This document shows positions 43,223 to 52,559 of a stretch of 64,000 nucleotides of DNA, in pieces. The notes under the pieces were generated by a model that had not been told where the DNA came from, did no database searches, and saw only the letters and a list, made by a program, of their open reading frames with translations. A program made the translations under genes and the position numbers. Origin of the DNA: Stenotrophomonas sp. UBA2629 (GTDB lineage Bacteria > Pseudomonadota > Gammaproteobacteria > Xanthomonadales > Xanthomonadaceae); the NCBI GenBank assembly GCA_002359895.1, contig DEOB01000007.1:88444-152443 (forward strand), given 5' to 3'. Position 1 is the stretch's first letter. The number at the start of each line of letters is the position of its first letter.

Positions 43223-44308
43223 TCAGGTGCCCTCAGCCAACCGCGCCAGCTCATCCACCTGATGTTCGTGCTGCAGGCGGCTCACCAGCGCGTCCAACTC
43301 GCCTTCAATGATGTTGGGCAGGTCGTACAGCGTCAGGCCTTCCACGCGGTGGTCGGTGATGCGGCCCTGCGGGAAGTTGTAGGTGCGGATACGTTGGCTG
43401 CGGTCGCCGCTGCCCACCTGCAGGCGCCGTGATTCGGCCTGCGCGGCGGCCTGCTTGCTGCGCTCGGCATCTAGCAATTGCGCCTTCAGCCGCTTCATTG
43501 CCTTGTCGCGGTTGGCATGCTGGCTGCGCTCGGTCTGGCATTCCACCACCACGCCGCTGGGAATGTGGGTGATGCGTATCGCCGATTCGGTCTTGTTGAC
43601 GTGCTGGCCGCCAGCACCAGACGAACGATAGGTGTCCACACGCAGATCGGCCGGGTTGATGACCACATCTTCCACATCATCGGCCTCGGGAATGATGGCC
43701 ACCGTGGCAGCTGAGGTATGGATGCGGCCTTGCGATTCGGTGGCCGGCACGCGCTGCACGCGATGGGTGCCGGACTCGAACTTCAGGCGCGAATACGCAC
43801 CGCGGCCCACCACGCGGGCCACCACTTCCTTGTAGCCGCCATGCTCGCCGGGGTTGTCCGATTCGATCTCGACCTTCCAACCCTGGCGCTCGGCATAACG
43901 CGCATACATACGGAACAGGTCACCGGCAAAAATTGCCGCTTCGTCGCCACCGGTGCCGGCGCGCACTTCCAGAAACAGGTTGCCTTCGTCGCGCGGATCG
44001 CGCGGTACCAGCAGCAGGGCCAGTTCTTCGTCCAGCGCCTGCAAGCGGGCTTGGGCGGCGGTGATTTCTTCCTCGGCCAGTTCGCGCAGTTCCGGATCGC
44101 TGCGCATGGCTTCGGCCGAAGTCAGATCGGCTTTGGCGCGGGTTTCCGCCGCCAGTGCGTTGGCGACCGGCTCCAGCTGCGAAAATTCTCGGGAGAAATT
44201 GCGGAAGCGCTCGTTGTCAGCCACCACGGCCGGGTCGGAGAGCAGGCGTTCCAGTTCTTCACGGCGCTCGGCCAGGGCCAGCAACTTACGGCGCAGGGTC
44301 GGCGTCAT
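43223..44308 (-). CDS. prfA: Peptide chain release factor 1
   Basis: Recognises UAA and UAG stops; 361 residues. The anticodon-like PAT tripeptide is in VQRVPATESQGRIHTSA and the catalytic GGQ in RSSGAGGQHVNKTESA, whose Gln is methylated by PrmC (gene at 12348). Starts 23 bases before the hemA stop, the classic hemA-prfA overlap of gammaproteobacteria. Confidence 0.98.
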   Translation of the reverse strand: MTPTLRRKLLALAERREELERLLSDPAVVADNERFRNFSREFSQLEPVANALAAETRAKADLTSAEAMRSDPELRELAEEEITAAQARLQALDEELALLLVPRDPRDEGNLFLEVRAGTGGDEAAIFAGDLFRMYARYAERQGWKVEIESDNPGEHGGYKEVVARVVGRGAYSRLKFESGTHRVQRVPATESQGRIHTSAATVAIIPEADDVEDVVINPADLRVDTYRSSGAGGQHVNKTESAIRITHIPSGVVVECQTERSQHANRDKAMKRLKAQLLDAERSKQAAAQAESRRLQVGSGDRSQRIRTYNFPQGRITDHRVEGLTLYDLPNIIEGELDALVSRLQHEHQVDELARLAEGT

Positions 44309-45569
44309 CGGTCCTCACTACAGGGTGTTGATAGCCGGGCGTGGCCGGGAACAGGCGCTCGGCGGCGCGGGTCAGCTCAGTATCGCCGTCCAGCGCGGCT
44401 TGGCGCAGGGCGGCTGTCGGCGGATGCAGCAGGCGGTTGGTCAGGCCGTGCGCAAGCTGCTCCAGTACTTCGTCGGCATCTTTGCCGTGCGCCAACTGTT
44501 GCCGGGCTTTGGCCAGAAGTTCGGCGCGGGAGGCTTCGCCAAAGGCACGCAACTGCCGGATGGGCGTCTGCAACTGGGCCGCACGCTGTTGGTCCTGATA
44601 GCGGCCAACCTGCAGGTCGATGATGGCCTCGGCCTCGGCGGCAGCTTCGCGACGGCTGCGACGGTTTTCTTCCACCGCGCGCTCCATGTCGTCAACGCTG
44701 TACAGGTAAGCGTCGGCCAACTTGCCGACGCCGGCCTCGATATCGCGCGGCACAGCCAGGTCGAACAACAGCATCGGCTTGTGCTTGCGCGAGCGCAGGG
44801 CGTTGCTGACGTGGCTTTCAAGAATCACCGGCTCGCGCGCGGCGGTGGCCGAAAACACCACATCCGCCTCGCCCAGGTGGCGCTCCAGCTCACTCAAGGG
44901 CAGGGCCACGCCGCCATGCTGGCTGGCCAGGTCCTGCGCGTGGGCGAGGGTGCGGTTGGCGATCAGCAGCCGCTTCACCTTGGCATCGCTCAGGTGCTTG
45001 GCCGCCAGCTCAATGGTTTCGCCGGCGCCGACCAGCAGCACCGTGGATTCGTCCAGCCGTGCGAACGAGTCCTGCGCCAGCCGCACGGCGGTGGAGGCGA
45101 CCGACACCGGGTTGGCGCCGACGCGGGTGTCCGTGCGTGCCCGCTTGGCGACCGAAAAAGTCTGCTGGAACAGGCGGTCCAGCTGATGGCCGATGACGCC
45201 GCTGTCATGCGCCTGGGCCCAGGCATCTTTCACCTGGCCCAGAATCTGCGGCTCGCCCAGCACCATCGAGTCCAAGCCGGTGGCCACGCGGAACAGGTGG
45301 CGGACAGCTTCGCCGTCACTGTGCTGGTACAGGTAGCCCTGCAGGTTGCCGGCATGGTGTTCCAGCCAATGGGCCAACGCTTGGCTGTCCTCGGCTACGG
45401 CGTACAGCTCGGTGCGGTTGCAGGTGGACAGCAGCACCGCTTCGGCCAACTGAGGCGCCGCTCGCAACGATTCCATCGCGCGCGGTAAGGCGTCGCCGCC
45501 AAAGGCAGCCCGTTCGCGCAGTTCTACCGGCGCAGTCTGGTGATTCAGTCCGAGCACCCACAAGGTCAT
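44286..45569 (-). CDS. hemA: Glutamyl-tRNA reductase
   Basis: First committed enzyme of the C5 tetrapyrrole route; 427 residues. Catalytic Cys50 in LLSTCNRTEL, the NADPH-binding LLVGAGETIELAAKHL and the C-terminal dimer helix are present. Start at the ATG for MTLWVLGLNH, which fixes Cys50 at the E. coli position; an upstream in-frame reading would enter the divergent TPR gene. The 66-base spacer to that gene must contain both promoters. Confidence 0.98.
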   Translation of the reverse strand: MTLWVLGLNHQTAPVELRERAAFGGDALPRAMESLRAAPQLAEAVLLSTCNRTELYAVAEDSQALAHWLEHHAGNLQGYLYQHSDGEAVRHLFRVATGLDSMVLGEPQILGQVKDAWAQAHDSGVIGHQLDRLFQQTFSVAKRARTDTRVGANPVSVASTAVRLAQDSFARLDESTVLLVGAGETIELAAKHLSDAKVKRLLIANRTLAHAQDLASQHGGVALPLSELERHLGEADVVFSATAAREPVILESHVSNALRSRKHKPMLLFDLAVPRDIEAGVGKLADAYLYSVDDMERAVEENRRSRREAAAEAEAIIDLQVGRYQDQQRAAQLQTPIRQLRAFGEASRAELLAKARQQLAHGKDADEVLEQLAHGLTNRLLHPPTAALRQAALDGDTELTRAAERLFPATPGYQHPVVRTDDADPAP

Positions 45570-45635
45570 CTGTTCAGTTGCTTGCGATAAGCTGCTGGCG
45601 TTGAAGGCCGCCATTTTACGGCCCGGTCGCGTCAG

Positions 45636-47321
45636 ATGCCCGTATTCCATCGCATATGCAGCGTTCTGTTGTTTTCTCTGCCGGTTTTTCCGGTGCTGGC
45701 GGCCCCTGCGCGGGCCCCCCAGGCACCGCTGGCGACGGAAGCCGCAGGCCCCATGACCCCGGTGTTGGCCGGGGAATTCTCTTTACAGGCCGGTAAGTTG
45801 GCCGATTCTGCGCGCTGGTATCTGCAGGCAGCGCAGGAGGCCAAGGGGGATGTCGGGTTGGCCGAGCGGGCTACCCGTATCGCCATGTTGGCCGGGGACG
45901 ATGCCGGCGCGGCCCAAGCGCTTCAGCTGTGGGCACAGCGCGATCCCAAGGCAATAGCGGTGCGTGCCACGCGGGGTTCGCTGGCCATGCGCAAGGGTGA
46001 CGTTGGCCTGGCCCGTAAGGAATTGCTGGCGGTGCTGAAGTCTTCCGAGCCCCGTGCCTGGCATTACGCGCTGTTGGCGCTGGCCACCGGTGGCCGCGAT
46101 CCGGCAGTGCCGGCACAGGTGCTGGGGGAGTTGGTGGATGCCAATGCCATCCCCGAGGACCTGGAGGCCTGGCAGGAGTTTGGTCGGCTGGCATTGCGCA
46201 TGGAGCGCCCGGAACTGGCGCGGCGCATGGTGGGTGAAGTGGTCAAGCGCTTCCCTGACGAACCGCGCGTGGCCCTGTTGCATGCCACGCAGCTCAACCA
46301 GGCAGGCAGGCGCGACGAAGCGCTGCTCGTGTTGAAGAATGTTGAGCCCAAGGCCGCGCAGGACGAAGAACTGCGCAACGCCTTGGCCATCACCTACGAC
46401 ATGCTGGGTGAGCCCAAGGCCGCCGAGCAGGTGCTGGCGGTGGGTGAGCAGAGCCTGCAGACCTGGGGCATGCGTGCGTCGTTGTTGGCCAAGCAGAAGG
46501 ACGATGCCGCGCTGCTTGCGCTGTATCAGGACATCTCGGCCAAGGCCGGTAAGCCGGACCCCGATCAGCGCCTGCTGCTCGGCAAAATCGCCGAATACCT
46601 CAAGCGTTACGCCGAGGCCGTGGATTGGTACCACGGCGTGCCAGGCGGCCCGCAGCGCGGCGAAGCGCAGCTGCGTGCGGTCAATGCGCTGTACCTGATG
46701 AACGAAAAAGCGCGCGCATCCATCGAAGTGCGTGCCATCCAGGCCGATGCGGCGGTGGATGACGACCTGCGCCGCGATGCCTATCTGCTCGAAGCCGAAT
46801 TGCAGCAGCGCGACGGCAATGCCGATGGCGAGATGCACGTTCTGACGCGTGGCTTGGCCGCCTATCCGGACGACAGCGCGCTGCTGTACGCCCGCGCGCT
46901 GGCGTGGGAACGCGGTGACAACGTGCCGCGCGCCGAGGCCGATCTGCGCAAGATTCTGGTGGCCGAGCCGGAAAACGTGGCTGCACTGAATGCACTGGGC
47001 TACACCCTGGCCGACCGCACCCAGCGCTATCAGGAAGCCTTGGAGCTGATCGACCGCGCACGCGTCTCCGAACCGGACAACGCGGCCATTGTCGATAGCT
47101 ACGGCTGGGTGCTGTATCGCCTTGGCCGCAATGAAGAAGCACTGGTGCATCTGCGTCGTGCGTGGGGCTTGAACAAAGATCCCGAAATCGCCGCGCATGT
47201 GGGCGAGGTGCTGTGGGTGTTGGGCCAGAAAGAAGAAGCGCGGCGTTTCTTCGATGAGGCCCGCAAGCTGGATCCGGACAACCGCGCGCTGCAGCGTGCG
47301 ATCGAGAAATTTGGCGCATGA
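45636..47321 (+). CDS. Exported TPR-repeat protein
   Basis: 561 residues: signal peptide to about residue 23 (PVLAAP), then an almost continuous TPR-like solenoid. The clearest repeats are at the end (AALNALGYTLADRTQRYQEALELIDRA, AIVDSYGWVLYRLGRNEEALVHL, AHVGEVLWVLGQKEEARRFFDEA). Proteins of this kind occupy the position before lolB in many betaproteobacteria and Xanthomonadaceae, so a link to envelope or lipoprotein handling is likely. ATGA overlap with lolB. Confidence 0.9.
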   Translation: MPVFHRICSVLLFSLPVFPVLAAPARAPQAPLATEAAGPMTPVLAGEFSLQAGKLADSARWYLQAAQEAKGDVGLAERATRIAMLAGDDAGAAQALQLWAQRDPKAIAVRATRGSLAMRKGDVGLARKELLAVLKSSEPRAWHYALLALATGGRDPAVPAQVLGELVDANAIPEDLEAWQEFGRLALRMERPELARRMVGEVVKRFPDEPRVALLHATQLNQAGRRDEALLVLKNVEPKAAQDEELRNALAITYDMLGEPKAAEQVLAVGEQSLQTWGMRASLLAKQKDDAALLALYQDISAKAGKPDPDQRLLLGKIAEYLKRYAEAVDWYHGVPGGPQRGEAQLRAVNALYLMNEKARASIEVRAIQADAAVDDDLRRDAYLLEAELQQRDGNADGEMHVLTRGLAAYPDDSALLYARALAWERGDNVPRAEADLRKILVAEPENVAALNALGYTLADRTQRYQEALELIDRARVSEPDNAAIVDSYGWVLYRLGRNEEALVHLRRAWGLNKDPEIAAHVGEVLWVLGQKEEARRFFDEARKLDPDNRALQRAIEKFGA

Positions 47322-47977
47322 GCATGACGATGTGGCGGGCACCGCTGGTGCTGTTGATGGTGGGTGCGCTGGGGGCCTGTACGTCGGTATCCACCAAGCA
47401 GAAAGCACCGGTTGCTGCGGAGGTGGAGCGCGTCTCCGAACAGGCGCAGGCCGCCGAACAGGTACGGCAGGCCGCATTGCGCGCGCAGCCGGCGTGGTCG
47501 TTCCAGGGCCGGGTGGCGATCAGCAAGGGCCGCAGCGGCGGCAGTGGCCGCATCGACTGGCAACAGCGCAATGAAAGCTATCAGGTCAGCTTGTCCGCCC
47601 CGGTCACCCGGCAGAGCTGGCAGCTGAGCGGTGGCGGCGGTCAACAGGCCCGTCTGGACGGTGTGGAAGGCGGCCCGCGCGGCGGCGACGATGCCCGCGA
47701 GCTGCTGCTGCAGGCCACCGGCTGGGAGATTCCGGTAGACCAGTTGCCCGACTGGGTGCGCGGTCTGCCTGCGCAGATGGCGGGCGTTCCAGACCACCAA
47801 GGCTTCGACGGCGAGGGCCGGCCGCGCGTATTACGCCAGCAGGGTTGGCAAGTTGATTATCTGGATTGGTACCCGGCGCAGGACGGGCGGCCGTCGTTGC
47901 CGCGCCGTATCGAGGCCGTCAATGGCGACGCCAAGGTGCGGTTGATCGTGGATGAATGGGGCGCAGGCGAGCAATGA
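47318..47977 (+). CDS. lolB: Outer-membrane lipoprotein receptor LolB
   Basis: 219-residue outer-membrane lipoprotein that accepts lipoproteins from LolA. Lipobox near Cys21 (GALGACTS), then the LolB half-barrel core: WSFQGRVAISKGRSGGSGRIDWQQ, VTRQSWQLSG and LLLQATGWEIPVDQLPDWVRGLP. Overlaps ispE by ATGA, the conserved lolB-ispE order. Confidence 0.93.
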   Translation: MSMTMWRAPLVLLMVGALGACTSVSTKQKAPVAAEVERVSEQAQAAEQVRQAALRAQPAWSFQGRVAISKGRSGGSGRIDWQQRNESYQVSLSAPVTRQSWQLSGGGGQQARLDGVEGGPRGGDDARELLLQATGWEIPVDQLPDWVRGLPAQMAGVPDHQGFDGEGRPRVLRQQGWQVDYLDWYPAQDGRPSLPRRIEAVNGDAKVRLIVDEWGAGEQ

Positions 47978-48849
47978 AAGCGCGTGATGTGGCGGGGTGG
48001 TCGTACTGGCCAGCCCCGGCCAAGCTGAACCTGTTCCTGCATATCACCGGCCGCCGACCCGATGGCTATCACGAGCTGCAGACCGTGTTCCGCCTGCTGG
48101 ACTGGGGCGACCGCATCGGCCTGCGCCTGCGCCAAGACAACCAGGTGCGGCGTGATGGTCCCTCGGTGCCGGGCGTGGCCGAAGCGGACGATCTGGTCGT
48201 TCGTGCGGCGATTGCCCTGCAACGAGCGGCTAATTGCGGCCAGGGGGTAGATATCCGGGTTGAGAAGAAAATCCCGGCCGGCGGTGGGTTTGGCGGCGGT
48301 TCGTCCGACGCGGCCACTGTTTTGGTCGCGCTCAATGCCCTGTGGGGCACCGGGCTGGACGAGGACGCGTTGGCCGCCCTTGGTCTGAAATTGGGCGCCG
48401 ATGTGCCCGTATTTGCGCGCGGGCACAGTGCCTGGGCCGAAGGCGTGGGGGAAAAGCTGCAGCCCATTTCCCTGCCAAAAGCTTGGTACGTGCTGGTGGA
48501 TCCGGGAATTCACGTGCCCACGGCTGAACTTTTTCACTCACAGCATTTGACGCGGGATGCTGCGCCCGTGAAAATAGCGGACTTCGCTTCCGGGACCGTC
48601 CTCGGGAATGCGTTCGAGCCGGTACTGCGGCGTCGGGAACCCGCCATCGAGGCAACGTTCCAGGCTTTGTCAGGTATCGGTCGGGCACGGCTCACGGGGT
48701 CGGGAAGCGGTTGTTTCGTTGAGTTCACCACGCGCGCTGCTGCAGAGCAGGCCTTGGCGAAGTTGCCGAAAGAACTGCGGGCATGGGTAGCAGCGGGTGT
48801 TGATCGCTCGCCACTGCTTGATGCACTGGAAACGACGGGAATTGTTTGA
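47974..48849 (+). CDS. ispE: 4-diphosphocytidyl-2-C-methyl-D-erythritol kinase
   Basis: GHMP kinase of the MEP isoprenoid route; 291 residues. PAKLNLFLHITGRRPDGYHEL at the N-terminus, the ATP loop KKIPAGGGFGGGSSDAATVL near residue 100, and the C-terminal LTGSGSGCFVEF. A tRNA-Gln gene starts three bases after its stop, so the tRNA may be processed from this transcript. Confidence 0.97.
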   Translation: MKARDVAGWSYWPAPAKLNLFLHITGRRPDGYHELQTVFRLLDWGDRIGLRLRQDNQVRRDGPSVPGVAEADDLVVRAAIALQRAANCGQGVDIRVEKKIPAGGGFGGGSSDAATVLVALNALWGTGLDEDALAALGLKLGADVPVFARGHSAWAEGVGEKLQPISLPKAWYVLVDPGIHVPTAELFHSQHLTRDAAPVKIADFASGTVLGNAFEPVLRRREPAIEATFQALSGIGRARLTGSGSGCFVEFTTRAAAEQALAKLPKELRAWVAAGVDRSPLLDALETTGIV

Positions 48850-48852
48850 TGC

Positions 48853-48929
48853 AGGGGCGTCGCCAAGAGGCCCAAGGCACCAGGTTTTGATCCTGGCATT
48901 CGTAGGTTCGAATCCTACCGCCCCTGCCA
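48853..48929 (+). tRNA. tRNA-Gln (anticodon UUG)
   Basis: Cloverleaf with acceptor AGGGGCG/CGCCCCT, anticodon stem CCAGG/CCTGG with loop TTTTGAT (anticodon TTG at 48887-48889), T-arm GTAGG-TTCGAAT-CCTAC, and encoded CCA at 48927-48929. It lies between ispE and prs, a common gammaproteobacterial order. Confidence 0.96.
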
Positions 48930-49036
48930 TTTCGTTCCCCAGGCTGTAAGCACACCGGATGTGCGCGACCGCAACACGCGCCCTCACTGCTGTAATCCCG
49001 TTCCTTTGCTACTCGCCCCCGCCCGAGAGAGCTGTC

Positions 49037-49996
49037 ATGCAAGATTCCCCGAACCTGCTGGTCTTTTCCGGCAATGCCAACCGTCATCTTGCGCAGAGCA
49101 TCTGCAAAGAACTGGGGGTGAGGCCGGGAAAGGCGCTGGTTTCCAAGTTCTCCGACGGCGAAGTGCAGGTTGAGATCCAGGAAAACGTGCGTAAGCAGGA
49201 CGTGTTCGTGGTTCAGTCCACCGGCGCGCCAAGTGCGGAAAACCTGATGGAACTGTTGGTGATCATCGACGCGCTCAAGCGCGCGAGCGCCGCCTCCGTC
49301 ACTGCAGTGGTGCCGTATTTCGGTTACGCCCGCCAGGATCGCCGCATGCGCTCCTCGCGCGTGCCGATCACCGCCAAGGTGGCGGCAAAGATGTTCTCGG
49401 CCGTGAACACCGACCAGATTCTCACGGTCGATCTGCACGCCGACCAGATCCAGGGCTTTTTCGACATGCCCGTGGACAATGTGTACGCCTCGCCGCTGCT
49501 GCTTGCCGATATCTGGCGCGCCTACGGCACGGACAACCTGATCGTGGTCAGCCCGGACGTTGGCGGTGTGGTACGCGCCCGCGCCGTGGCAAAGCGCCTG
49601 GATGATGCCGACCTGGCCATCATCGACAAGCGTCGCCCGCGTGCCAACGTCGCCACAGTGATGAACATCATCGGTGACGTTGAAGGCAAGACCTGCGTGA
49701 TGGTCGACGACATCGTCGACACCGCCGGCACCCTGTGTGCTGCCGCTGCTGCCCTCAAGGCGCGTGGCGCGCTGAAGGTGGCCGCGTATTGCACCCACGC
49801 CGTGCTCTCGGGCCCGGCGGTGGACAACCTGAACAACTCCCAGCTCGACGAGCTGGTGGTGACCGACACGATTCCGCTTTCCGAAGTGGCCCGTGTCTGC
49901 CCCAAGATCCGCCAGATCAGTGTGGCCGAAATGCTGGCCGAGACGATGCGCCGCATCGCCTTCGGTGAGTCGGTCAGCTCGATGTACGTGGATTGA
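49037..49996 (+). CDS. prs: Ribose-phosphate pyrophosphokinase
   Basis: Makes PRPP from ribose-5-phosphate and ATP; 319 residues. LVFSGNANRHLAQSI at the start, the flexible loop region YGYARQDRR-type (FGYARQDRRMRSS), and the PRPP-binding loop VMVDDIVDTAGTL near residue 220. Followed by a hairpin and rplY. Confidence 0.98.
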   Translation: MQDSPNLLVFSGNANRHLAQSICKELGVRPGKALVSKFSDGEVQVEIQENVRKQDVFVVQSTGAPSAENLMELLVIIDALKRASAASVTAVVPYFGYARQDRRMRSSRVPITAKVAAKMFSAVNTDQILTVDLHADQIQGFFDMPVDNVYASPLLLADIWRAYGTDNLIVVSPDVGGVVRARAVAKRLDDADLAIIDKRRPRANVATVMNIIGDVEGKTCVMVDDIVDTAGTLCAAAAALKARGALKVAAYCTHAVLSGPAVDNLNNSQLDELVVTDTIPLSEVARVCPKIRQISVAEMLAETMRRIAFGESVSSMYVD

Positions 49997-50005
49997 TGAA
50001 TCCGG

Positions 50006-50023
50006 TCCCCGGCTTGCCGGGGA
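50006..50023 (+). promoter_or_regulatory. Hairpin between prs and rplY
   Basis: Perfect TCCCCGGC / GCCGGGGA stem with very short loop, ten bases past the prs stop and without a T-run. More likely a 3'-end stabiliser or pause site than a terminator, since rplY follows on the same strand. Confidence 0.5.
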
Positions 50024-50101
50024 TCACAACAGGCTCTTCTGGTCGCGGAAGAGTCTCTACGCAGCGCCGCGAGGCGGTGCAACAACCTAGAGTAGTCAAC
50101 A

Positions 50102-50710
50102 ATGGCAAAGTCTCACGAAATCAAAGTCGCTCGTCGTGACACGCAAGGTCAGGGTGCGAGCCGCCGCCTGCGTCACGCCGGTGTGGTTCCGGGCATCGTT
50201 TACGGTGGTGGTCGCGAGCCGGTGAAGGTCGAGTTCAACCACAATGAAATCTGGCTGGCCCAGTTCAACGATTGGTTCTACTCCTCGATCATCGACCTGA
50301 ACCTCGACGGCACCATCCACAAGGTGCTGCTGCGCGATATGCAGCGTCACCCGTACAAGCAGCTGGTCATGCACCTGGATTTCCAGCGCGTGAACGAGAA
50401 CGAAGTGCTGCACGCCTCGGTGCCGCTGACCTTCATCAACGAAGACACCTCGCCGGCCGGTAAGTCCAGCGACGTGCTGGTCACCCACGAGCTGAAGGAA
50501 GTGGCGATTGCCTGCTTGCCGAAGGACCTGCCGGAGTCGATCGAAGTCGACCTGGGCGCGCTGAAGGCTGGCGACATCATCTACCTGTCGGGCCTGAAGC
50601 TGCCGGCCGGCGTGGAAATCCCGGCGCTGAAGCTGGGCAAGGGCCACGACGACGCAGTGGTCATCGCCAAGGTTGCTGGCGCTGAAGAAGAAGACGCATC
50701 GGCCGAGTAA
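50102..50710 (+). CDS. rplY: 50S ribosomal protein L25 (CTC form)
   Basis: 202-residue L25/TL5 of the general stress protein CTC type: an N-terminal 5S rRNA-binding domain of about 95 residues (EIKVARRDTQGQGASRRLRHAGVVPGIVYGGG) and a C-terminal beta domain absent in short E. coli L25. The ~105-base gap after prs contains a hairpin. Followed by pth, as usual. Confidence 0.97.
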   Translation: MAKSHEIKVARRDTQGQGASRRLRHAGVVPGIVYGGGREPVKVEFNHNEIWLAQFNDWFYSSIIDLNLDGTIHKVLLRDMQRHPYKQLVMHLDFQRVNENEVLHASVPLTFINEDTSPAGKSSDVLVTHELKEVAIACLPKDLPESIEVDLGALKAGDIIYLSGLKLPAGVEIPALKLGKGHDDAVVIAKVAGAEEEDASAE

Positions 50711-50721
50711 TCGGCATGTTG

Positions 50722-50743
50722 TGCCCGCCCTCCGGGGCGGGCA
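50722..50743 (+). promoter_or_regulatory. Hairpin between rplY and pth
   Basis: Nine-base perfect stem TGCCCGCCC / GGGCGGGCA with loop TCCG, no T-run. Could set the ratio of the rplY and pth messages. Confidence 0.55.
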
Positions 50744-50762
50744 TGACGGATGCATCTGACAG

Positions 50763-51344
50763 ATGACTGGCTTGCGATTGATCGTTGGTCTGGGGAACCC
50801 CGGACCCGAACACGCCCGGACCCGGCACAACGCCGGGTTTCATTTCGTTGAGGCCCTGGCAGAACGGGCGGGTGCGCGCTGGACGCTTGAAAGCAAGTTG
50901 TTCGGCGAAGTTGCCAAGGTCGAGATCGGCGGACAGCCGGTGTGGCTGCTCAAGCCTGCGACCTTCATGAATCTTTCCGGTAAATCGGTCACCGCCGCGC
51001 AGCGGTTCTGGAAGATCGAGCCGGAGCAGACCCTGCTTGCACACGACGAACTGGACATGCCGCCCGGTGTGGCACGGTTGAAGTTCGACGGTGGCCACGG
51101 CGGACAGAATGGCCTGCGTGACACCATCCGTCTGCTGGGTCATGGCAAGTTCCATCGTCTGCGTCTGGGCATCGGCCATCCCGGTCACAAGGACCGTGTG
51201 GTGGGTTGGGTGTTGAACCGTCCTTCGCCGCAGGATGCGGTGTTGATGGATCAAGCCATCGATGCGGCCATCGACGTGATGCCGTTGGCAGTGGCAGGTG
51301 ATTTCAATGAGGCCATGAAGCGGTTGCATACCGCCCGGCCATGA
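50763..51344 (+). CDS. pth: Peptidyl-tRNA hydrolase
   Basis: Recycles peptidyl-tRNA; 193 residues. LIVGLGNPGPEHARTRHNAGFHFVE with catalytic His in the RHNAG block, then LLKPATFMNLSGKSV, LLAHDELDMPPG, FDGGHGGQNGLRDTI. Sits between rplY and ychF in the conserved order. Confidence 0.98.
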   Translation: MTGLRLIVGLGNPGPEHARTRHNAGFHFVEALAERAGARWTLESKLFGEVAKVEIGGQPVWLLKPATFMNLSGKSVTAAQRFWKIEPEQTLLAHDELDMPPGVARLKFDGGHGGQNGLRDTIRLLGHGKFHRLRLGIGHPGHKDRVVGWVLNRPSPQDAVLMDQAIDAAIDVMPLAVAGDFNEAMKRLHTARP

Positions 51345-51416
51345 TTGCGGCTTGCGGTTTCCCTGGCGTTTGCCACGCGGAGAGCGCAAGCCGGAATCTC
51401 GAATCGTGGAGTTAGC

Positions 51417-52508
51417 ATGGGTATCAAATGCGGCATCGTCGGTCTGCCCAACGTAGGCAAGTCGACCCTGTTCAATGCACTGACCAAGGCGGGTATCGCT
51501 GCGGCCAATTTCCCGTTCTGCACGATCGAGCCGAACGTTGGCATCGTGCCGGTGCCGGACCCGCGTCTGAACCAGCTGGCTGAAATCATCAACCCGCAGA
51601 AGGTTGTGCCGACGGCGGTTGAGTTCGTTGATATCGCTGGCCTGGTGGCCGGCGCTGCCAGCGGTGAAGGCCTGGGCAACAAGTTCCTGGCGCACATCCG
51701 CGAAGTCGATGCCATCACCCATGTGGTGCGCTGCTTCGAGAATGACGACGTCATCCACGTCAACAACAAGGTGGATCCGCTGTCGGACATCGACACGATC
51801 GACACTGAGTTGGCGCTGGCCGACCTGGACAGCGTTGAGAAGGCGCTGAACCGCGCCGAGCGCGCTGCCAAGGGCGGCGACAAGGATGCGGCAGCGCGCA
51901 AGCCGGTGTTGGCCAAGCTGCAGGCGGCGTTGTCTGATGGCAAGGCCGGCCGTGCGGCGGGCTTGGACGAGGAAGAAAAGGCGCTGGTCCGCGACCTGTT
52001 CCTGCTCACCCTCAAGCCGGTGATGTATATCGCCAACGTGCTGGAAGACGGCTTCGAGAACAACCCGCACCTGGACGCCGTGCGCGCGCGTGCCGCGGCC
52101 GAAGGTGCCGAAGTGGTGCCGGTGTCGGCCGCCATCGAAGAAGAGCTGTCGCAGCTGGACGACGAAGACCGTGACACGTTCCTGGCCGACCTGGGCCTGG
52201 ACGAGCCGGGCTTGAACCGCGTCATCCGTGCGGCTTACAGCCTGCTCGGCCTGCAGACCTACTTCACCGCAGGTGTGAAGGAAGTGCGCGCCTGGACCGT
52301 GCGCAAGGGCGCTACCGCGCCGCAGGCCGCGGCGGTCATCCACACCGATTTCGAAAAGGGCTTCATCCGCGCCGAAACGATTTCCTTTGAGGATTTCATG
52401 AAGTACCGCGGCGAAGCCGGTGCCAAGGAAGCAGGTCGCCTGCGTCTGGAGGGCAAGGAATACCGCGTGCAGGAAGGTGACATTCTGCATTTCCGCTTCA
52501 ACGTCTGA
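51417..52508 (+). CDS. ychF: Redox-regulated ATPase YchF (Obg family)
   Basis: 363-residue P-loop ATPase: Walker A GLPNVGKSTLFNAL, the NFPFCTIEPNVG switch, and a C-terminal TGS-like domain (LQTYFTAGVKEVRAWTV). ATG at 51417 with GGAG seven bases upstream. Ends in a strong terminator. Confidence 0.97.
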   Translation: MGIKCGIVGLPNVGKSTLFNALTKAGIAAANFPFCTIEPNVGIVPVPDPRLNQLAEIINPQKVVPTAVEFVDIAGLVAGAASGEGLGNKFLAHIREVDAITHVVRCFENDDVIHVNNKVDPLSDIDTIDTELALADLDSVEKALNRAERAAKGGDKDAAARKPVLAKLQAALSDGKAGRAAGLDEEEKALVRDLFLLTLKPVMYIANVLEDGFENNPHLDAVRARAAAEGAEVVPVSAAIEEELSQLDDEDRDTFLADLGLDEPGLNRVIRAAYSLLGLQTYFTAGVKEVRAWTVRKGATAPQAAAVIHTDFEKGFIRAETISFEDFMKYRGEAGAKEAGRLRLEGKEYRVQEGDILHFRFNV

Positions 52509-52535
52509 TTCAACCGGCGTTGCAACAGGACGAAG

Positions 52536-52559
52536 GGCCCCGCATTGCGGGGCCTTTTT
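52536..52559 (+). terminator. Intrinsic terminator of ychF
   Basis: Perfect GGCCCCGC / GCGGGGCC stem, ATT loop and five Ts, 27 bases past the ychF stop. Confidence 0.93.
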
